From contig NZ_CP019427.1 in NCBI RefSeq assembly GCF_009834545.1, positions 4,160,001 to 4,224,000 of the forward strand: a stretch of DNA of 64,000 nt, written 5' to 3'. The stretch is from Pseudomonas sp. S04. GTDB taxonomy: Bacteria > Pseudomonadota > Gammaproteobacteria > Pseudomonadales > Pseudomonadaceae. Shown piece after piece: positions 40,838-50,337 of the stretch. Numbering within the stretch: the first letter of the stretch is position 1; each line of letters opens with the position of its first letter. The notes beneath the pieces are model-generated. The model ran no database searches and was not told where the DNA came from. It saw only the letters and a list, made by a program, of their open reading frames with translations. A program made the position numbers and the translations under genes.

Positions 40838-41986
40838 CTACAGCCCCATCTGCTTGCTGATTATCTCGTTCATCACTTCCCGCGTGCCGCCGCCAATGGA
40901 CAGGATCCGGTTGTCGCGGTACAGCCGCTCCACCAGGCTGTCGCGCATGTAGCCCAGCCCGCCGAGGATCTGCACCGCGTCGTGGGTGATCCGATCCGCG
41001 GTGTTGGTGGCGAAGTTCTTGGCCATGGAGATTTCCTTGATCACACTTTGCCCGGCAGCCATTTTTGCCGCCTGGCGATAGGTGAACTCCCGGGACACCT
41101 CCAGCGCCGTGGCCATTTCCGCCAGGCGATGCTTGAGCACCTGGAACTTGCCAATGGGCTTGCCGAACGCTTCGCGCTGGCGGGCCCACTTCAGGCTTTC
41201 TTCCAGTGCCAGTTGCGCGGTCATGTTGGCCATGAGGGCCAGGGCCAGGCGCTCACTCTGGAAGTTGCCCATGATGCAGGCAAAGCCCATGTTCTCGGCG
41301 CCGATCAGGTTCCCGACGGGCACTGTGCAATCGTCGAAAAACAACTCGGCGGTGTCCGACGCCCACCAACCCATTTTCTTCAATTGACGCCCAACGCTGA
41401 ACCCTGGGGTGTCGCGCTCGATCAGCAACAGGCTGATGCCGCCGAACCCGGTGTCGCCGGTGCGCACCGCCACCGTATAAAAGTCCGCGCGCACCCCGCT
41501 GGTGATGAAGGTCTTGCTGCCATTGACCCGGTAGTGATCGCCGTCGCGCACAGCACGGGTCTGCAGGTTGGCCACGTCGGAGCCGCCGCTAGGCTCGGTG
41601 ACCGCCAGCGCGCTGATCTTTTCGCCGCTGAGCACCTGCGGCACCACCCGCTCACGCACCTCGGGCCGCGCCCACTTGACGATCGGCGGCAGTCCGATGT
41701 CCAGCGATCCCAGCCCCGCCACCAGCCCGCCGGAGCCACAGCGCATCAGCTCTTCGCTGGCGGCGATCTTGGCGAACAGGTCACCCTCGTGGCTACCACC
41801 CAGCGCTTCGGGGTAACCGATGCCCAGGATGCCCGCCGCGCCAGCCTTGAGGTAGAGCTCGCGAGGAAAGCCCTCGGCCTCCTCCCACTGGTCGATGTCC
41901 GGGATGATCTCGCGTTCGACGAAACGTCTTACGCTATCGCGGACCAATTCATGGCTGGGATCGAAGTATTCCTGGAAGGCAGGCAT
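40838..41986 (-). CDS. Acyl-CoA dehydrogenase
   Basis: FAD enzyme of 382 residues that introduces the 2,3-double bond in acyl-CoA. Family patterns: ALAVTEPSGGSDVANL (flavin and substrate region), and the C-terminal QILGGLGYMRDSLVERLYRD, which contains the FAD-binding helix. The catalytic base of short and medium chain enzymes sits near the C-terminus around GGTREVMNEII, where the sequence has no Glu at the usual YEGT-type place but GGGTRE instead. The substrate is not evident; related enzymes include citronellyl-CoA and isovaleryl-CoA dehydrogenases. It is a single gene between apt and recR, as I recall for P. aeruginosa. Confidence 0.9.
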   Translation of the reverse strand: MPAFQEYFDPSHELVRDSVRRFVEREIIPDIDQWEEAEGFPRELYLKAGAAGILGIGYPEALGGSHEGDLFAKIAASEELMRCGSGGLVAGLGSLDIGLPPIVKWARPEVRERVVPQVLSGEKISALAVTEPSGGSDVANLQTRAVRDGDHYRVNGSKTFITSGVRADFYTVAVRTGDTGFGGISLLLIERDTPGFSVGRQLKKMGWWASDTAELFFDDCTVPVGNLIGAENMGFACIMGNFQSERLALALMANMTAQLALEESLKWARQREAFGKPIGKFQVLKHRLAEMATALEVSREFTYRQAAKMAAGQSVIKEISMAKNFATNTADRITHDAVQILGGLGYMRDSLVERLYRDNRILSIGGGTREVMNEIISKQMGL

Positions 41987-42054
41987 CGGCGAACTCCACT
42001 GAAGGTTCAGCGAAGTTAACCGAGCGCTTGCTTGGTTTTCAACAGATTTATGCC

Positions 42055-42083
42055 CGTAGGAGCAAGGCTTGCCCGCGAAGGCA
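42055..42083. repeat. single REP arm
   Basis: GTAGGAGCAAGGCTTGCCCG between the acyl-CoA dehydrogenase start and the recR stop; one unpaired copy of the common REP. Confidence 0.6.
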
Positions 42084-42100
42084 TCAAACCAGATGCTGGA

Positions 42101-42703
42101 TTACAACGCGATCGGCTTACGCCCGGCAAACGAATGCGCCAGCGTGCCGCCATCCACCAGTTCCAACTCGCCCCCCAACGGTACGCCGTGGGCGATACGC
42201 GAGGTGATCAAGCCTTTGTTGGCGAGCAACTGGGCGATGTAGTGAGCGGTGGCTTCGCCTTCCACGGTCGGGTTGGTGGCCAGGATGATTTCGCTGAAGG
42301 TACCGGCGTCTTCGATCCGTGCCAGCAATTGCGGAATGCCAATGGCTTCCGGCCCCAGGCCGTCGAGTGGCGACAAATGGCCCTTGAGCACGAAGTAGCG
42401 ACCGCGAAAGCCGGTCTGCTCCACGGCATACACGTCCATCGGCCCCTCCACCACGCACAGCAGGCTGTCGTCGCGGCGGGTGTCGGAGCACTGCGGGCAC
42501 AGTTCTTCTTCGGTCAGGGTACGGCACAGACGGCAATGACCGACCCCTTCCATTGCCTGGCTCAAGGCCAGCGCCAACCGCGAGCCACCGCTGCGGTCGC
42601 GTTCGAGCAGTTGCAACGCCATGCGCTGGGCAGTTTTCTGGCCGACCCCAGGCAAGGTGCGCAGGGCGTCGATCAGTTGGCGAATCAAAGGGCTGAAGCT
42701 CAT
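42101..42703 (-). CDS. recR: Recombination mediator protein RecR
   Basis: RecFOR pathway protein of 200 residues that forms a ring-like clamp on DNA and helps load RecA. In order: helix-hairpin-helix region ([16 protein letters not shown]), a four-cysteine zinc finger ([18 protein letters not shown]) and a Toprim domain with [12 protein letters not shown]. The ATG at 42703 (MSFSPLI) is preferred over 42709. As I recall for P. aeruginosa, it stands downstream of dnaX and ybaB, but here an oxidoreductase gene and REPs lie between, so they do not form one tight operon. Confidence 0.96.
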   Translation of the reverse strand: MSFSPLIRQLIDALRTLPGVGQKTAQRMALQLLERDRSGGSRLALALSQAMEGVGHCRLCRTLTEEELCPQCSDTRRDDSLLCVVEGPMDVYAVEQTGFRGRYFVLKGHLSPLDGLGPEAIGIPQLLARIEDAGTFSEIILATNPTVEGEATAHYIAQLLANKGLITSRIAHGVPLGGELELVDGGTLAHSFAGRKPIAL

Positions 42704-42779
42704 GGGCAAAGGTCCGACAAAACAACGAGACGCGGTTTATACCCGCGCCTCTGGCCAGCGTCAAATGCTCATCGGTCGG

Positions 42780-43814
42780 TCAGTCCTTGGCCACCTGCAC
42801 CACCAGCTTGCCGAAGTTGCGCCCCTCCAGCAGGCCAATAAAGGCCTCGGGCGCCTGCTCCAGGCCTTCGACCACGTCCTCGCGGAACTTCACCTTGCCC
42901 TCGCGTACCCAGGGCGCCATGGCCTTGGCAAACTCGGAGTGGCGATCACCATAGTCGTCGAACACGATAAACCCCTGCATCCGCACCCGCTTGGTCAGCA
43001 ACGTGCGCTGCAGCAGCGGCATGCGGTCCGGGCCCGGTGGCGCCTCTTGCGCGTTGTATTGCGCAATCAAGCCGCACACCGGGACCCGCGCCTTGGGATT
43101 GAGCAACGGCAGGACCGCGTCGAATACCTTGCCGCCAACGTTTTCGAAGTAGATGTCGATACCAGCACCACACGCCTGCGCCAGTTGCTCGGCAAAGTCC
43201 GCGCTCTTGTGATCGATGCACGCGTCAAAACCCAGCTCATCGACCACGTAGCGGCATTTATCCGCGCCGCCGGCGACGCCGACCACCTTCAGGCCCTTGA
43301 TCCGCGCCACCTGGCCCACCACCGAGCCCACGGCCCCGGACGCAGCCGCCACGACCAGGGTCTCCCCTTCCTTGGGCTGGCCGATGTCCATCAGCCCCAT
43401 GTAGGCGGTCATGCCCGGCATGCCGAGCACGCCCAGGGCCATGGACGGACTGGGCAAGCCGGACGGCACCGGGATCAGGGCCCGACCGTCGCTGATGCTG
43501 TGGCTCTGCCAGCCGGTGGCACCGACGACCAGGTCACCTTCGTGGAATTTCGGGTTCAGCGAGCGCTCGACCCGGCTGACAGCGCCACCGGTCATGACCT
43601 CGCCGATGGCCACTGGGGCGGCGTAGGACGGTGCGTCGCTCATGCGCCCGCGCATGTAGGGATCAAGCGACAGGTACAGCGTCTTGAGCAGCACCTGGCC
43701 TTCGGCCAGATCGGGCAAGGCTTCGCGCTCGAGCCGGAAGTTTTCCGGGGTCGGCGCGCCCACCGGGCGCGACACCAGCACGATGCGTTGGTTGAGGGTC
43801 ATGGCGTCGGACAT
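42780..43814 (-). CDS. NADP-dependent oxidoreductase, zinc-independent MDR family
   Basis: Medium-chain reductase of 344 residues, of the leukotriene B4 dehydrogenase / CurA-like group. The N-terminus QRIVLVSRPVGAPTPENF, LSLDPYMRGRM and the coenzyme loop AASGAVGSVVGQ are typical, and the zinc ligands of alcohol dehydrogenases are absent. Such enzymes reduce the double bond of alpha,beta-unsaturated carbonyl compounds with NADPH; the substrate here is unknown. It is inserted between recR and ybaB, an arrangement that I do not recall from P. aeruginosa, and it is flanked by REP elements. Confidence 0.88.
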   Translation of the reverse strand: MSDAMTLNQRIVLVSRPVGAPTPENFRLEREALPDLAEGQVLLKTLYLSLDPYMRGRMSDAPSYAAPVAIGEVMTGGAVSRVERSLNPKFHEGDLVVGATGWQSHSISDGRALIPVPSGLPSPSMALGVLGMPGMTAYMGLMDIGQPKEGETLVVAAASGAVGSVVGQVARIKGLKVVGVAGGADKCRYVVDELGFDACIDHKSADFAEQLAQACGAGIDIYFENVGGKVFDAVLPLLNPKARVPVCGLIAQYNAQEAPPGPDRMPLLQRTLLTKRVRMQGFIVFDDYGDRHSEFAKAMAPWVREGKVKFREDVVEGLEQAPEAFIGLLEGRNFGKLVVQVAKD

Positions 43815-43910
43815 GGCAGCGTCTCCTGTGATCGTTGAGGTTCAGTGATATAGGGAGCAGACCTTTGTGGCGGTATGGCGTTCGATGTTTATTCAGTTGC
43901 ATCGGGGTGA

Positions 43911-43990
43911 CTTCATCGCGAGCAAGCTCGCTCCCACAGGTTTTGCGAGCGCCGCGAATCCTGTGGGAGCGGGCTTGCCCGCGATGGCGG
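43911..43990. repeat. REP element pair
   Basis: CATCGCGAGCAAGCTCGCTC and, inverted, GTGGGAGCGGGCTTGCCCGC, separated by about 25 bases. It lies between the oxidoreductase start and the ybaB terminator. Confidence 0.88.
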
Positions 43991-44023
43991 CATGTCAGCC
44001 ACACATATCTGTCAGCCAGAAAC

Positions 44024-44054
44024 AAAAATGCCAAGCGCTATGCCTGGCATTTTT
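44024..44054. terminator. terminator downstream of ybaB
   Basis: AAAAATGCCA and TGGCATTTTT form a symmetrical stem with T runs on both strands; on the minus strand it closes dnaX-ybaB. Confidence 0.85.
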
Positions 44055-44081
44055 GTAACTCATCTGCCGCCTGAAGGCGAA

Positions 44082-44420
44082 TCAGAATGGCAGTTTCATG
44101 CCCGGTGGCAGTTGCATGCCGGCGGTCATGCCGGACATCTTGTCCTGGCTGTTGGCCTCGATCTTGCGCACGGCGTCGTTCACCGCAGCCGCGAACACCG
44201 CCTCGAGCATCTCTTTGTCATCTTCGCTCAGGCCTTCTACCAGGCTTGGGTCGATGGTCACGCGCTTGACGTCGTGACGACCGGTCATGACCACGGTGAC
44301 CATATCGCCACCGGCTTTACCGGTGACTTCGGCGTTGGCCAGCTCTTCCTGCATCTTGGCCATCTTTTCCTGCATCTGCTGCGCCTGCTTCATCAGGCCG
44401 GCCATGCCACCTTTCATCAT
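44082..44420 (-). CDS. Nucleoid-associated protein, YbaB/EbfC family
   Basis: DNA-binding protein of 112 residues. N-terminal long helix ([17 protein letters not shown]), then the domain [19 protein letters not shown] and the usual Met-rich end GMQLPPGMK. The protein acts as a dimer on DNA. The ATG at 44420 follows GAGGTG at good spacing; the frame also has a GTG at 44429. It stands just downstream of dnaX and is likely co-transcribed, an arrangement conserved in many bacteria. Confidence 0.95.
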   Translation of the reverse strand: MMKGGMAGLMKQAQQMQEKMAKMQEELANAEVTGKAGGDMVTVVMTGRHDVKRVTIDPSLVEGLSEDDKEMLEAVFAAAVNDAVRKIEANSQDKMSGMTAGMQLPPGMKLPF

Positions 44421-44488
44421 GGGAATCACCTCAAAAGTACGTGGATCAAAACGGCGCCCGGACCAGTGGGCCGAGCACCTTCAGTTTG

Positions 44489-46564
44489 TTAGCCCTGGCT
44501 GACCAGAGCCTCGACAGGTTCAATAGTATCGTTACGGATCACTGCGCCGAACTGTTGCATCATCTGCTGGATGAACGGATCGCCGTGGATCGAATCCTCG
44601 GCCTCGCGCTGACGGTTGGCGCGGCGCCGGGACGATGCCTGGGCCGGGGTTTCCTGCTCCGGCTTGATCAGCTCGATGCTGATTGTCAGGGTGCGCTGCA
44701 GCAACTGGTTCAGGGCATCGTTGAGCCGCCGTTGCTGGGTGGCGTTGAACAGCGCGCTGTGGGCCGGGTCCAGGTGCAACAGCCACTGGTCGCCCTCCAC
44801 GGCGATCAGCGTGCAGTTGGCGGCGATGCTGCCGGTCATGCCGGAAATCGGCAGTTTCGGGAACAGTTCCAGCCACTGTAGGGCCAGGCCGGTGGCTGGC
44901 ATCGCCGCAGGCTCGGGTTCCGGTGCCGGCGCAGGCTCGGCGGTGTGCTCGCTGGCGAGCTCATCGAGGTAGCTGTACGCCGAGTCCATGTCCGGCTCAA
45001 TGTAATCCTCGTCCAGCGGCGGCTCGTCATCCAGGTCCATACCTGGGGTGGCGGCATCCACCTGGGCCACTGAAGGCTCGGGAATCGGCGCGGCGGCCCA
45101 TTCCGGCGCATCCAGCACCACGCTATCGGGCACCGGAACGGGCATCGGTGTCAGGTCTGGCTGTTCGGCGACGGTCTCGAGCACCGGCTCGACCGCCGGT
45201 TGCAGCGCAGCCGCCGGCTCTACCGGGTCGTTCCAGGGCAGATCGACGACCTCCTCGACAGCGGCCGCCGGCTCAGGCGCCACATGCACCACAGGCTCCG
45301 GCTCGACCACCGGCGCAACAGGTGCAACAGGCGCAGGGGTTGGTGCAGGCGCGGCAACCGGCGGCGCAGCGGCCACGACCGGCGCAACAGGTACCGCGCC
45401 AGCCACTGAGTGAGCGGAATCAACTGTGGCCTGGCTGATCCCCACTGGCTTTAGCGGCTGCCTCGGCGCATCGGCGGTGTCTGCCGGGCGGAAAGCCAGC
45501 ATCCGCAGCAGGACCATTTCAAAGCCGCCCCGCGGATCGGGGGCCAGCGGCAAATCGCGTCGACCGATCAGCCCCATCTGGTAATAGAACTGCACATCCT
45601 CGGCCGGCAGGGCCTGGGCCAGCGCCAACACCCGGTCGCGGTCGCCCTGTCCGTTGTCGACACCGTCCGGCAATGCCTGGGCAATCGCCACGCGGTGCAG
45701 CACATTGAGGATTTCCGAGAGCACGCCATTCCAGTCCGGGCCTTGCTCGGCCAGGTGCCGGACACCTTCGAGCAACGCCTTGGCGTCGCCTTCGATCAGC
45801 GCGTGCAGGACATCGTAGACCTGCCCATGGTCGAGCGTGCCGAGCATAGCCCGCACGTCCGCCGCCATGACCTTGCCTTCACCGAAAGCAATGGCCTGGT
45901 CGGTCAGGCTCATGGCATCGCGCATCGAACCGTCGGCGGCGCGCCCGAGCAACCACAGGGCGTCGTCTTCGAACGGCACGTTCTCCACACCCAGGACGTG
46001 GGTCAAATGCTCGACCACGCGCTCCGGCGTCATGTTTTTCAGGGAGAACTGCAGGCATCGAGACAAAATCGTTGCTGGAAGTTTCTGCGGGTCAGTGGTC
46101 GCCAGGATGAACTTGACGTAGGGCGGCGGCTCTTCGAGGGTTTTCAACAGCGCATTGAAGGAATGACTGGAGAGCATGTGCACTTCGTCGATCAGGTAGA
46201 CCTTGAAGCGCCCACGGCTCGGCGCGTACTGCACGTTGTCCAGCAGTTCGCGGGTGTCCTCGACCTTGGTCCGGCTCGCGGCGTCGATCTCGATCAGGTC
46301 GACAAAGCGCCCTTCGTCGATCTCGCGGCACACCGAACAGGTGCCACACGGCGTCGACGTGATACCTGTTTCACAGTTCAGGCATTTGGCGATGATCCGC
46401 GCGATGGTGGTCTTGCCCACCCCGCGAGTGCCGGTAAACAAATAGGCGTGGTGCAGCCGCTGGCTGTCCAAGGCATTGATCAGAGCCTTGAGCACATGGG
46501 TCTGGCCGACCATTTCGCGGAACGAGCGCGGACGCCATTTACGTGCAAGAACCTGATAACTCAT
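44489..46564 (-). CDS. dnaX: DNA polymerase III subunits tau/gamma
   Basis: Clamp-loader ATPase of 691 residues. Walker A GTRGVGKTTIARI, a zinc site CLNCETG...CGTCSVC and the sensor LATTDPQKLPATIL mark the AAA+ part (residues 1-380). A long Ala/Pro/Val-rich linker of roughly 150 residues, rich in acidic patches, leads to the C-terminal tau domain that binds the polymerase alpha subunit. I saw no obvious A-rich slippery sequence like that of E. coli for making gamma, though I did not search all of it. The start at 46564 (MSYQVLARKWRP) fits the family; the longer frame to 46936 does not. Confidence 0.96.
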   Translation of the reverse strand: MSYQVLARKWRPRSFREMVGQTHVLKALINALDSQRLHHAYLFTGTRGVGKTTIARIIAKCLNCETGITSTPCGTCSVCREIDEGRFVDLIEIDAASRTKVEDTRELLDNVQYAPSRGRFKVYLIDEVHMLSSHSFNALLKTLEEPPPYVKFILATTDPQKLPATILSRCLQFSLKNMTPERVVEHLTHVLGVENVPFEDDALWLLGRAADGSMRDAMSLTDQAIAFGEGKVMAADVRAMLGTLDHGQVYDVLHALIEGDAKALLEGVRHLAEQGPDWNGVLSEILNVLHRVAIAQALPDGVDNGQGDRDRVLALAQALPAEDVQFYYQMGLIGRRDLPLAPDPRGGFEMVLLRMLAFRPADTADAPRQPLKPVGISQATVDSAHSVAGAVPVAPVVAAAPPVAAPAPTPAPVAPVAPVVEPEPVVHVAPEPAAAVEEVVDLPWNDPVEPAAALQPAVEPVLETVAEQPDLTPMPVPVPDSVVLDAPEWAAAPIPEPSVAQVDAATPGMDLDDEPPLDEDYIEPDMDSAYSYLDELASEHTAEPAPAPEPEPAAMPATGLALQWLELFPKLPISGMTGSIAANCTLIAVEGDQWLLHLDPAHSALFNATQQRRLNDALNQLLQRTLTISIELIKPEQETPAQASSRRRANRQREAEDSIHGDPFIQQMMQQFGAVIRNDTIEPVEALVSQG

Positions 46565-46709
46565 CGAAAACCGTCGCGACTGGGAAGCGGAAGCGGGTAA
46601 TGCTAGCGGAGCAAGGGCAAAATTGCATCCGGTGTGCTCGGCTAATCTGGCTAAGCTGGTGTTCGGGGGACGTTTTAATCGGCGTCGGGCGGTATTTGCT
46701 GGAGTGTTT

Positions 46710-47459
46710 ATGCGGTCAGCCTTGGGGGCATTGTTATTGGTCAGCGCCAGCACTCTTGCCGCGCCCAGCCCTTTACGCTTCGCGATCACCGACAGCTGGG
46801 CCATGCCCATGGTGCAAATCGAGTACGGTCGCCCGACCCAGGGCATTCTGCATGACGTGATGCTGAGCCTGGCGACCCAGGTCGGTTTGCCCGCCGAATT
46901 CCATGTCCTGGCGCGCGCGCGCGTGCAAAACGCCATGGAGCACGGGGAAATCGACGTCCGTTGCTACGCCGCGCAATCCTGGCTACCCAACCAGTCCGGC
47001 GACTACATCTGGAGCATTCCCCTGTGGTTCCAGCGCGACCTGCTGATCAGCAACCAGCACCACCATACCGGGGTAGTCCCGGCCGACCTCGCACCACAAA
47101 CCATCGGCACGGTGTTGAGCTACCACTACCCTACCCTGCAGCCGCTGTTCGATAGCGGGCAACTCAAGCGCGACGACGCCCGCAACCAGGACCAGGTCCT
47201 GCAAAAGCTGCTGGCCGGGCGCAATGAGTATGGGGTCAGCAACCAGTGGACCCTGGACTGGTTCAATCAACGTCTAATGCCGGAGCGGCAATTGCGCGCC
47301 GTCGCGGTCCTGCAGGAGCTGCACGTCGGCTGCTACGTGCGCAACGATCCGGACCTGCCGGTGCAGCGCATTTTGCGGACCCTGCTGCGCATGAAGATGT
47401 CCGGCGAGATCGATGACATCATCCGCCTGTATACCGGCTCTCAAGAACCGTCACCCTAG
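46710..47459 (+). CDS. Periplasmic solute-binding-like protein (SBP_bac_3 type)
   Basis: Secreted protein of 249 residues. MRSALGALLLVSASTLAA is a signal peptide, and the mature part has the fold pattern of family 3 amino acid-binding proteins (LRFAITDSWAMPMVQIEY; then QTIGTVLSYHYPTLQP; YGVSNQWTLDWF). There is no permease or ATPase gene next to it, so it may be an orphan binding protein or a sensor input. GGAG precedes the ATG at 46710; the open frame extends upstream to 46623. It is divergent from dnaX and convergent with the GGDEF-EAL gene, only two bases apart. Confidence 0.82.
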   Translation: MRSALGALLLVSASTLAAPSPLRFAITDSWAMPMVQIEYGRPTQGILHDVMLSLATQVGLPAEFHVLARARVQNAMEHGEIDVRCYAAQSWLPNQSGDYIWSIPLWFQRDLLISNQHHHTGVVPADLAPQTIGTVLSYHYPTLQPLFDSGQLKRDDARNQDQVLQKLLAGRNEYGVSNQWTLDWFNQRLMPERQLRAVAVLQELHVGCYVRNDPDLPVQRILRTLLRMKMSGEIDDIIRLYTGSQEPSP

Positions 47460-47461
47460 GC

Positions 47462-49162
47462 TCAGATGGCCTCATCCAGCGCCTGCCACTGGCTGGGCGC
47501 GACAAAATCGGCGACCCAGCCCGGCACTTCGCTGGCCGGCATCGGCCGGGCAATGAAATATCCCTGGGCCACTTCGCACCCCAGGCTCAGCAATAGTTGG
47601 CCATGCTCGAGGCTTTGCACTCCCTCGGCGATCACCTCTCGACCAAACGCCCTGGCCAGGCCGATCACTGCGGTGGTCAGGGCCAGGTCGTCGCGATCAT
47701 GCAAGATATCGCGGACAAAGGATTTATCGATCTTGATGGTTTGCGTGTTGAGGCGCTTGAGGTAGCTGAGGGACGAATACCCGGTACCGAAATCCCCCAG
47801 CGAGAACCTCACCCCCAGCGCCTGGCAGGCCTGCAGGCAGGTGGTGACATGCTGGATGTTTTCGATCGCCATCGACTCGACAATCTCCAGGTCCAGCAGA
47901 TGGGGGGCGACCCGGGCGTGACGCTCCAGCACCTGCTTGAGCCGGTCGAAGAAGTCCGTGCGCTGGAAATGCCGGGCCGCGATGTTGACGCTGACCGGCC
48001 ACTGCTGCCCGACCGATTGCCACAGTGCCAACTGCGCCAGCACCTGATCAATGACCCACTCGCCAATGTCGACGATCAGGTCGGTTTCTTCCACCAACGG
48101 CAAAAACTCCCTGGGCGGCACCACACCCTTCTCCGGGTGTTCCCAGCGCAACAAGGCTTCGAAACCGACCACGACACCACCACGCATATTCACCTTGGGC
48201 TGGAAGTGCAGGCACAGCTCGTTGTCCAGCAAGGCCTGGCGCACCCGGGCGACGGTCTGGTGCGTCGCCCTGACCTCACGGTCGCGTACCACATCAAACA
48301 GGTGAAAACGGTTGCGCCCGCTCTGCTTGGCCACGTACATGGCCTGGTCGGCATGCCGCAACAAGGTCTCGGCATCTTCGTTGTCCTGGGGGAACAGGGT
48401 CACGCCGATACTGGCATAGACGTGAATGTCCTTGCCCTGGATTGAATAGGCCGCCGAGATCACCCCCAGCACCCGGTTCAACGCCGCACGCAGCTCCGCG
48501 ACGTCATGCACATAGCGCAGGATCAGCACAAACTCGTCCCCGGCCAGGCGTGCCACTACATCCTCGCCGCGCACGATACTGCGCAGGCGCTTGGCCACTT
48601 CCACCAGCAGCAGGTCGCCACTGGCGTGGCCATAGCCGTCGTTGACCGCCTTGAAACCGTCCAGGTCGAGCATGCACACCGCCAGCGGTACCTCCTCGAT
48701 GCGCGAACAGTCCAGGGCCTGGTCCAGCAGGTCGGAGAGGAACGCCCGGTTGGGCAAGCCGGTCAACACGTCATGCCCGACCCGCCATTGCAGCGAATGC
48801 AGCAACTGGCGCTGCTCGCTGGTATTAAAGCCAATCGACACGTAGCGGTGCACCCGCCCGGTCGCCTTGTCCAGCACCGGCAGCAGGGTACTTTCGACCC
48901 AATACAGGCTGCCGTCCCGGGCTCGATTGCACAGTTCACCCTTCCAGACGTTGCCCAGGGCGATAGTGCGCCACAGCGTGGCGAAAAACTCGTCGGGGTG
49001 CAGGCCGGAATTGAGCAGCCGGTGATCAACGCCCAGCAACTCTTCCCGGCGGTATCCGGAGACCGCGCAGAACTGGTCGTTGACGTAAGTGATTCGACCA
49101 TTGAGGTCGGTTTCGGAAAACAGGGCGGCTGCATCCACCGCCCTGCGGTATTTCTCGTCCAT
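47462..49162 (-). CDS. PAS-GGDEF-EAL protein (cyclic di-GMP metabolism)
   Basis: Cytosolic protein of 566 residues. Domains in order: PAS with PAC (about 5-125, ITYVNDQFCAVSGYRREEL), GGDEF (about 130-290) and EAL (about 310-555). The GGDEF motif reads AGDEF (RLAGDEFVLI). In the EAL domain, EALLRWEHP is intact, as is the VIAEGVQ segment, but the DDFGTGYSSL motif reads GDFGTGYSSL, losing the first aspartate, which is a metal ligand in active phosphodiesterases. So synthase activity is plausible while phosphodiesterase activity is doubtful. No membrane segment is seen. The gene's start has no strong ribosome site. Confidence 0.9.
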   Translation of the reverse strand: MDEKYRRAVDAAALFSETDLNGRITYVNDQFCAVSGYRREELLGVDHRLLNSGLHPDEFFATLWRTIALGNVWKGELCNRARDGSLYWVESTLLPVLDKATGRVHRYVSIGFNTSEQRQLLHSLQWRVGHDVLTGLPNRAFLSDLLDQALDCSRIEEVPLAVCMLDLDGFKAVNDGYGHASGDLLLVEVAKRLRSIVRGEDVVARLAGDEFVLILRYVHDVAELRAALNRVLGVISAAYSIQGKDIHVYASIGVTLFPQDNEDAETLLRHADQAMYVAKQSGRNRFHLFDVVRDREVRATHQTVARVRQALLDNELCLHFQPKVNMRGGVVVGFEALLRWEHPEKGVVPPREFLPLVEETDLIVDIGEWVIDQVLAQLALWQSVGQQWPVSVNIAARHFQRTDFFDRLKQVLERHARVAPHLLDLEIVESMAIENIQHVTTCLQACQALGVRFSLGDFGTGYSSLSYLKRLNTQTIKIDKSFVRDILHDRDDLALTTAVIGLARAFGREVIAEGVQSLEHGQLLLSLGCEVAQGYFIARPMPASEVPGWVADFVAPSQWQALDEAI

Positions 49163-49649
49163 GAGTTCGGCCTGTGGTGGCTAGCGGTAGTACCGCTCGA
49201 CCAGCGCGCAACGCTTGGAAGAGGTATGGGGGGCGTAGCAGAATGGCTCGGCAGGTCGCCGCCGGGGAGGCAGCGCAGGCAAAGTCCTTTTAATCGTGCG
49301 GGCTGGCATATTCAGATGCACATTAACACTCCATGAACAGCAGGTGATGGCCCCCGAACGGGCGAAGACCAACTAGCCTTAAAGGCTTCTAACCAGTCAG
49401 ACAAAAATCCGCACGGTCGACACTCAACCAGCCATCTGGTTCATTTTTGCCGCTTCCCGTACAGAGGAAACCTGCGCAATGATGGCTGTTTCACATCGCC
49501 CCAACTGCGGATCTTTAGCCACCCAATGCTCGTATCAAGCGCCAATTCTACGAAATACATCACATATATGAAAGCAAGGTGATGAATCATGCAGTTGTGC
49601 AATGTCAAAATCTGTCGTTAAGTTCTTGATTCTAAATGGGAATTGAGCG
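49163..49649. other. 487-bp gap between the GGDEF-EAL gene and the XRE regulator
   Basis: No convincing gene on either strand. The right half is AT-rich and should hold the promoter of the XRE gene (possible -10 TTCTAAAT near 49630). I see no terminator and no REP. Confidence 0.45.
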
Positions 49650-49964
49650 ATGCACATTTCAAGTTTGGGTCCAGCCATCAAACGTTATCGCAAGGTAGCG
49701 GGGCTAACTCAGGCTGAACTCGGCGAAAGAACCGGTTTTGACCCTAAAACCATCAGCCGCTTCGAAACCGGCACCTATACCCCCAGCGTTGAAGCCCTGT
49801 TCATGCTTGCCAGCGCACTGGGAGTGAAGCTCAAAGTGTTTTTCGCCGACTTTGGCGACGAAGACGAACAGCGAGCCTATCTGTTTGGTGTCGTACACAA
49901 AGCCCCCCCAAAGGATCTGGGAAAGCTGATCGCAGCGGTTGATCACGCCTTGTCCAAGCCTTAG
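49650..49964 (+). CDS. XRE family transcription regulator
   Basis: DNA-binding protein of 104 residues. The helix-turn-helix occupies about residues 8-62 (AIKRYRKVAGLTQAELGE then GFDPKTISRFETG), followed by SVEALFMLASALGVKLKVFF, a normal Cro/CI end of the domain. The C-terminal 35 residues are short and have no second domain. No toxin-like partner gene adjoins it. The upstream DNA is more AT-rich than the surroundings. A hairpin follows (CAGCAGAGGCA 49981 with TGCCTCTGCTG), which may end the transcript. Confidence 0.85.
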   Translation: MHISSLGPAIKRYRKVAGLTQAELGERTGFDPKTISRFETGTYTPSVEALFMLASALGVKLKVFFADFGDEDEQRAYLFGVVHKAPPKDLGKLIAAVDHALSKP

Positions 49965-50195
49965 CGCCACATACAACCAACAGCAGAGGCAACGTTTTTC
50001 GCTGCCTCTGCTGTGTCGTTCACGCGCCCGCAAAAAAGCCCGGCACCTGTTAGCGACGACGCTGGGGGCAGACAGCAGAAAACACCCTGGACCGAGAAAC
50101 GCTCGGAGGGCAACAAACAGCAGGATTCAGGAGAAGAAGCTGACAGCGCGGATGGACTGGCGATTGCCAGCAAGGCTGTAGCAAGGCGTTAAGGT

Positions 50196-50305
50196 GGTAA
50201 CCCCACCAGCCACACCCCGGCACACAATGTTCCCGCTGTGGCTGCTTCCTTCCGGATCTGACCAGGTTCACGGGTAATCGTTGCGGGGGGACCGATGGGG
50301 TCACC
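50196..50305 (-). ncRNA. ffs: 4.5S RNA of the signal recognition particle
   Basis: The minus strand contains the conserved SRP tip AGATCCGGAAGGAAGCAGCC with the GGAA tetraloop and the asymmetric loop that binds Ffh. The ends GGTGACCCCA and TGGGGTTACC pair to close the long hairpin of about 110 nt. The position between dnaX and ligA is the one I recall for P. aeruginosa. A good sigma-70 promoter lies about 33 bp upstream of the mature 5' end, so a short leader is probably removed, as in E. coli. Confidence 0.95.
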
Positions 50306-50337
50306 ATAACGACACTCACCAGTCGGCGAGCCGCGCC

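Noticed and set aside
49650..49964. XRE protein as the antitoxin of a toxin-antitoxin pair
   Set aside because: No small partner gene on either side; only the regulator is present.
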